NCBI RefSeq assembly: GCF_001613145.1 | Contig: NZ_BDBU01000002.1 | Coordinates: forward strand, 372,001-436,000 | Reading direction: 5' to 3' | Length of the DNA: 64,000 nucleotides | Origin: Nocardia jejuensis NBRC 103114 | Lineage (GTDB): Bacteria > Actinomycetota > Actinomycetes > Mycobacteriales > Mycobacteriaceae | Part shown: piece after piece, positions 60,753-64,000 of the stretch | Layout: each line of letters opens with the position of its first letter | Position numbering within the stretch: position 1 is the first letter of the stretch | The notes under the pieces: generated by a model | The model's input: the letters and a program-made list of their open reading frames with translations, nothing else | What the model was told of the DNA's origin: nothing | Database searches by the model: none | Program-made: the position numbers and the translations under genes

Positions 60753-61442
60753 TCAGTCGACGGGAATGCCTACGTCCATGCCGCGAGCGTTCAGCCAGGG
60801 CAGGGGATCGATCTTGACGCCGGGGGAGGTGTGCACCTCGTAGTGCAGGTGCGGTCCGGTGGAGTAGCCGCGGCTGCCCACGGTGGCGATCTCGTCGCCG
60901 GCGCGGACCTGCTGGCCCGCCTGGACCAGGATGTCCTGCATGTGGCCGTAGACCCCGATGGTGCCGTCGTCCTGCTGGATGCGGACCCACAGGCCGAAGC
61001 CCGAGGCGGGACCGGCCTCGAGGACGGTACCGTCGGTGACGGCGCGAATCGGAGTGCCCATACCGTCGCCGAAATCGATGCCGGCGTGCATCTCGCCCCA
61101 GCGGGCGCCGAAGCCCGAGGTCAGCGGGCCGGCGACGGGGCGCACGGTCTTGGGCCGGGCCTGCTCGATACCGAGGTTGTGCAGGAAGTCCACGACCTCG
61201 GGCGGGACGTTCTGCGGCATCTGCGCTTCGGGGGGCGTGAACGCGGTGAACGCGGCCTCGTGGGTCGCGGCGGCGATGACCTCGGGAGTGCCGGCGGTGG
61301 CGTCGCCCGCGGCATGCTGATCGGCTGCTGCGAGCACCCCCAGGGAGGCGCTGACAACGGCGGTAACGGCCACGGCACGCGTTGCGGCCGTTCGGTACCG
61401 GCCGGCCTTGAGGTGGCGAGATAACGGAACGGTTACGGGCAT
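60753..61442 (-). CDS. M23-family (LytM) peptidoglycan endopeptidase
   Basis: 229 residues. A single N-terminal membrane or signal segment (TAATRAVAVTAVVSASLGVLAA) places the catalytic domain outside the membrane. The LytM zinc site is complete: His and Asp in HAGIDFG and the HxH of HLHYEV, with GYGH-like GVYGHMQD between. The domain cleaves peptide crosslinks in peptidoglycan. It lies opposite the ArsR gene across a 183-base divergent region; no ydaO riboswitch or other leader was recognised by eye there. Confidence 0.93.
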   Translation of the reverse strand: MPVTVPLSRHLKAGRYRTAATRAVAVTAVVSASLGVLAAADQHAAGDATAGTPEVIAAATHEAAFTAFTPPEAQMPQNVPPEVVDFLHNLGIEQARPKTVRPVAGPLTSGFGARWGEMHAGIDFGDGMGTPIRAVTDGTVLEAGPASGFGLWVRIQQDDGTIGVYGHMQDILVQAGQQVRAGDEIATVGSRGYSTGPHLHYEVHTSPGVKIDPLPWLNARGMDVGIPVD

Positions 61443-61625
61443 GCATCGAACGTACGTCAGGCCCCAGTGGGTTCCGAAACCCTGTTGCGACCGTCACAGC
61501 GGTACAAAAGCCCAGTTGGCGGATTACAACTCGATAACGACACGAGGGTAATTCTCGGATGACGTTGGCCAATGACCACTGCGGGTGTATTGACCGACTT
61601 GTCACCTCTGCGCCACACTACGTAA

Positions 61626-61964
61626 GTGGCGACTAACGGAGTGAATGTGCTGAGTGCGCTCGCCGACCCCACCCGCCGCGCGGTCTTCGAAGCGCTGCCG
61701 CAGGGGCCGCGTTCGGTCAGCGAACTCGCAGCGACCATCGGCGTGACCAGTTCCGCGGTCTCCCAGCACCTCAAGGTCCTACGCGAGGCCCATCTGGTGA
61801 TGATGCGGCCCGAGGGGAACCGCCGCCTCTACTCCCTGGATCCGCGGGGGCTGGCCGATGCCCGCGACTATCTCGAGCAGTTCTGGCCCAGTGCGATCGC
61901 CGCGTACTCCGCGGCACTGTCCACCGCACGCGCGGATCTGCCCGATCAACCGACGCGGCGATAG
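61626..61964 (+). CDS. ArsR-family winged-helix regulator
   Basis: 112 residues from a GTG. Compact wHTH: LSALADPTRRAVFEAL then SVSELAATIGVTSSAVSQHLKVLREAHLV and the wing MMRPEGNRRLYSLD. No paired-cysteine metal site (ELCVCDL) is present, so it is probably not a classical metal sensor; the C-terminal region ARDYLEQFWPSAIAAYSAAL is typical of the SdpR-like/YlbO group. Its 3' end overlaps the convergent glycosyltransferase gene by 19 bases. Target unknown; the divergent M23 gene is a candidate. Confidence 0.9.
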   Translation: MATNGVNVLSALADPTRRAVFEALPQGPRSVSELAATIGVTSSAVSQHLKVLREAHLVMMRPEGNRRLYSLDPRGLADARDYLEQFWPSAIAAYSAALSTARADLPDQPTRR

Positions 61965-62935
61965 GCCTGCGGTGAGCGGCGATCCACGCCGGTGCCGGGC
62001 CACGGCCGCTTGCGCAGCTGCTTGTCGACCGCGTTGATCACCTCGGGCACCGCGATCTTCAGCAGTCCCGGATCGGGGGTGTTCGCCGACGCGTCCCCGA
62101 CCGTGCCCGCCCACAGCACCGCGTGCCGACCCAGCAGGTGTGGCGGCGGCCCGCTGCGGCTGGGCGGCGTCGGACCGAACAGCAACACCGTGCGGGTGCC
62201 GAACGCGGTGGCCAGATGCGCCACGCCGGTATCCCCGCACACCACCAGTGCGGCCTCGGCGACCGTGGCGGCCAGTTCGATCAGGTTCTGCTGACCCGCG
62301 AGGACTCGCGCCGGTGAGAGTCCCGCGCGGGCGGCGACGCCCAGCGCCAGTTCGCGCTCGGTTTCATCGCCGGTCAGCACGACCTCGCGGCCCTGCACCA
62401 GCAGATGCCGTACGACCGCGGCGAACCGGTCCGCCGGCCAGCGCCGCGCGGGTGCGCCCGCGCCGATGTGCACGACCACGCAATCGCGATGGCTGGTGGT
62501 GGACACCGGCGGCACCAGGCCGAGATTGCGGCGATCGGCCGCGATGCCCTCGGAGTCCAGCAGATGGCACCAGCGGTCGACCTCGTGCATATCGGGCTGC
62601 CACCGTGGGCCGGGCAATTCCGGGAACGCCGCATTGCGATAGGTGAGGATGCGCGCGGGGCAGGTCTTGGTCAATTGTGTGAGGCTCTCGGCGCTTTCAC
62701 CGTCCAGGTTGACCGCCAGTGCGGGAGTCTCACCGTCCCATCGCATTCCGATCGGCGCGAGGACGGGCAGCATCTCGTCGACCGAGGCGATCAGGTCCAC
62801 GATGGGTTTGAGCCGAGGGGGCGCGGCCAGCACGATGTGATCGGCGGGCCGGGCTCGTCGCAGGGCGCGCAGCGCGGGGACAGCGGTGAGCAGATCACCC
62901 AGTCCGCGTGCCCGCAGCACGAGTACAACCGCCAC
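61946..62935 (-). CDS. GT9-family glycosyltransferase (heptosyltransferase-like)
   Basis: 329 residues from the GTG at 62935 with AGGAG eight bases upstream. N-terminal RARGLGDLLTAVPALRALRRA and the C-terminal nucleotide-sugar motif GDTGVAHLATAFGTRTVLLFGPT are characteristic of family 9 ADP-heptose-type transferases; VHIGAGAPARRWPADRF lies between. Actinobacteria lack LPS, so the acceptor is probably a different envelope glycan or a glycosylated metabolite. Cytoplasmic with no membrane segment. Confidence 0.9.
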   Translation of the reverse strand: MAVVLVLRARGLGDLLTAVPALRALRRARPADHIVLAAPPRLKPIVDLIASVDEMLPVLAPIGMRWDGETPALAVNLDGESAESLTQLTKTCPARILTYRNAAFPELPGPRWQPDMHEVDRWCHLLDSEGIAADRRNLGLVPPVSTTSHRDCVVVHIGAGAPARRWPADRFAAVVRHLLVQGREVVLTGDETERELALGVAARAGLSPARVLAGQQNLIELAATVAEAALVVCGDTGVAHLATAFGTRTVLLFGPTPPSRSGPPPHLLGRHAVLWAGTVGDASANTPDPGLLKIAVPEVINAVDKQLRKRPWPGTGVDRRSPQAYRRVG

Positions 62936-63145
62936 CTGAGTTCTCCTAGCCGATAACACGTGTCCTGCCGGGAGGGCCCGCCGCACAGCCACGCGGGGGA
63001 ACCACTGGGAGCGGATTACCCGGCTCGTAGGCGTGCGAAACCCCGTCGGGCGAATGTCCGAAAGGTCGGGAGTATGACGGATCGACGGAGCAAATGAGTA
63101 CTACTGGCTGTCGTTGACGCGGGCCGATCAACTACCGTGTGCCCC

Positions 63146-63496
63146 ATGACGTTCGTCTACAACCTTGTCGTCGTGACCCACCTGCTCGGTATGGCGGCGG
63201 TGGTCGGCGGCTACGTCGCCTCGCAGCCGCGCGTATCGGAACTCATGGTGTGGGGCGCTCGCGCGCAGCTCGTCACCGGCGTCGTGCTGGTCGGCATGGC
63301 CGAGTCGATCGATTCGCTCGGCAAGGACCCGAACATGCCCAAGATCATCACCAAACTGGTGATCGCGGTGCTGGTCGCGGCGTTCGCCGAAATGGGTCGC
63401 GCGGATGCCAAGCGCGGCAAGGCGCTCCCGTGGATGACGCACGCCGCGGGTGGACTCGCCATCCTCAATGTCTTCGTCGCGGCACTCTGGCACTGA
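63146..63496 (+). CDS. Small four-helix membrane protein
   Basis: 116 residues from ATG 63146 (GTG 63137 is an alternative). Four hydrophobic helices: TFVYNLVVVTHLLGMAAVVGGY, LMVWGARAQLVTGVVLVGMAE, TKLVIAVLVAAFAEM and THAAGGLAILNVFVAALW. Conserved nocardial family, no motif that reveals a function. Followed by a clear terminator. Confidence 0.78.
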   Translation: MTFVYNLVVVTHLLGMAAVVGGYVASQPRVSELMVWGARAQLVTGVVLVGMAESIDSLGKDPNMPKIITKLVIAVLVAAFAEMGRADAKRGKALPWMTHAAGGLAILNVFVAALWH

Positions 63497-63530
63497 GCCG
63501 AGTCGAACCGAGCCCACTCCCGCCCGGCCG

Positions 63531-63568
63531 AACGGTCATCGCACAGTCCGTGCGGTGACCGTTTCTCG
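63531..63568 (+). terminator. Intrinsic terminator
   Basis: AACGGTCATCGCAC (63531-63544) pairs with GTGCGGTGACCGTT (63550-63563) with one G.U, followed by TCTCGT; outer arms CGGCCG...CGGCCG extend it. Confidence 0.8.
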
Positions 63569-63667
63569 TCGGCCGGGCCTGGGGTGCGAGTGTGCAGGGG
63601 ATGCATGAATGTGGTGTGGCCGCAGGCGGTTTCGTGGGGTAGCGGCCGCGTCTCTGGGACCGGCGGT

Positions 63668-63997
63668 TCAGCTCGAGCGCGGCATGTACATGATCATGGT
63701 GACTCCGACGAGGCACACCGCCGCCCCGATCACGTCCCACCGATCCGGCCGGAACCCGTCCATCGCCATTCCCCATGCGAGCGACCCGGCCACGAACACC
63801 CCGCCGTAGGCGGCCAGGATCCTGCCGAAGTCGGCATCGGGTTGCAGCGTGGCCACGAACCCGTACACCCCCAGCGCGATCACCCCGGCCCCCATCCACC
63901 CCCAGCCGCGATGCTCCCGGACGCCCTGCCAGATCAGCCACGCGCCACCGATCTCGGCGACAGCGGCCAGTGCGAACAACACGATGGATCGGAGCAC
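63668..63997 (-). CDS. UPF0060 (YnfA-type) membrane protein
   Basis: 109 residues from a GTG three bases from the window end, so any upstream signals are outside. Four predicted membrane helices with the family hallmarks: [51 protein letters not shown] and [16 protein letters not shown]0060 proteins are related to small multidrug-resistance transporters; function is unsettled. No neighbouring partner is visible. Confidence 0.93.
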   Translation of the reverse strand: MLRSIVLFALAAVAEIGGAWLIWQGVREHRGWGWMGAGVIALGVYGFVATLQPDADFGRILAAYGGVFVAGSLAWGMAMDGFRPDRWDVIGAAVCLVGVTMIMYMPRSS

Positions 63998-64000
63998 GGT

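Noticed and set aside
61443-61625. ydaO-type c-di-AMP riboswitch upstream of the M23 peptidase
   Set aside because: The leader is too short and I could not find the conserved core or stems by eye.

Overview
The window is high-GC actinobacterial DNA, most likely from a mycolic-acid-bearing member of the Mycobacteriales; Nocardia is my best guess. Three observations support this: an RNA polymerase-binding protein RbpA beside a small Zn-ribbon-like protein, an apolipoprotein N-acyltransferase close to rbpA (the same neighbourhood as in mycobacteria), and PapA-like acyltransferases next to type I polyketide synthases. Genus is an inference, because no rRNA or other marker is present.

Layout. 0-18 kb: lnt, then a 4,553-residue four-module NRPS (C-A-T x4 plus TE) translationally coupled to a DrrA/DrrB-type ABC exporter, then rbpA on the other strand with a shared terminator. 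18-24 kb: a Zn-ribbon-like protein, a membrane protein, a CPA1 Na+/H+ antiporter, a small secreted Pro-rich protein, and a LysR regulator divergent from an SBF-like transporter with a symmetric palindrome between them. 24-43 kb: a second biosynthetic cluster, cytochrome P450 - 4,586-residue PKS/NRPS hybrid - condensation-fold (PapA-like) acyltransferase - short-chain dehydrogenase - FAD monooxygenase, followed by a flavin reductase. 44-46 kb: a Rieske-fused FAD oxidoreductase and an unknown protein. 46-55 kb, minus strand: a third unit, a 2,148-residue reducing PKS without thioesterase - MFS exporter - PapA-like acyltransferase, all overlapping. 55.8 kb: tRNA-Arg. 56-64 kb: housekeeping and envelope genes (lipoproteins, catalase, M23 peptidase, ArsR, GT9 glycosyltransferase, small membrane proteins) and two short tandem-repeat arrays.

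How they work together. The three synthase units make about 40 kb of specialised metabolism in 55 kb. The NRPS begins with an EntF/DhbF-like starter condensation domain and a serine-coded adenylation domain, so an N-acyl-Ser-X-X-X peptide is expected, exported by the adjacent ABC pair. The hybrid should add one fully reduced alpha-methyl C2 unit to an acyl chain, then serine and one further residue, and release it through a TE; the P450, SDR and FMO are candidate tailoring enzymes. The TE-less reducing PKS has the domain order of mycocerosic-acid-type synthases and should hand its acyl chain either to the adjacent PapA-like enzyme or to the hybrid. No product is known to me for any of the three. 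Structures are predictions from domain content only.
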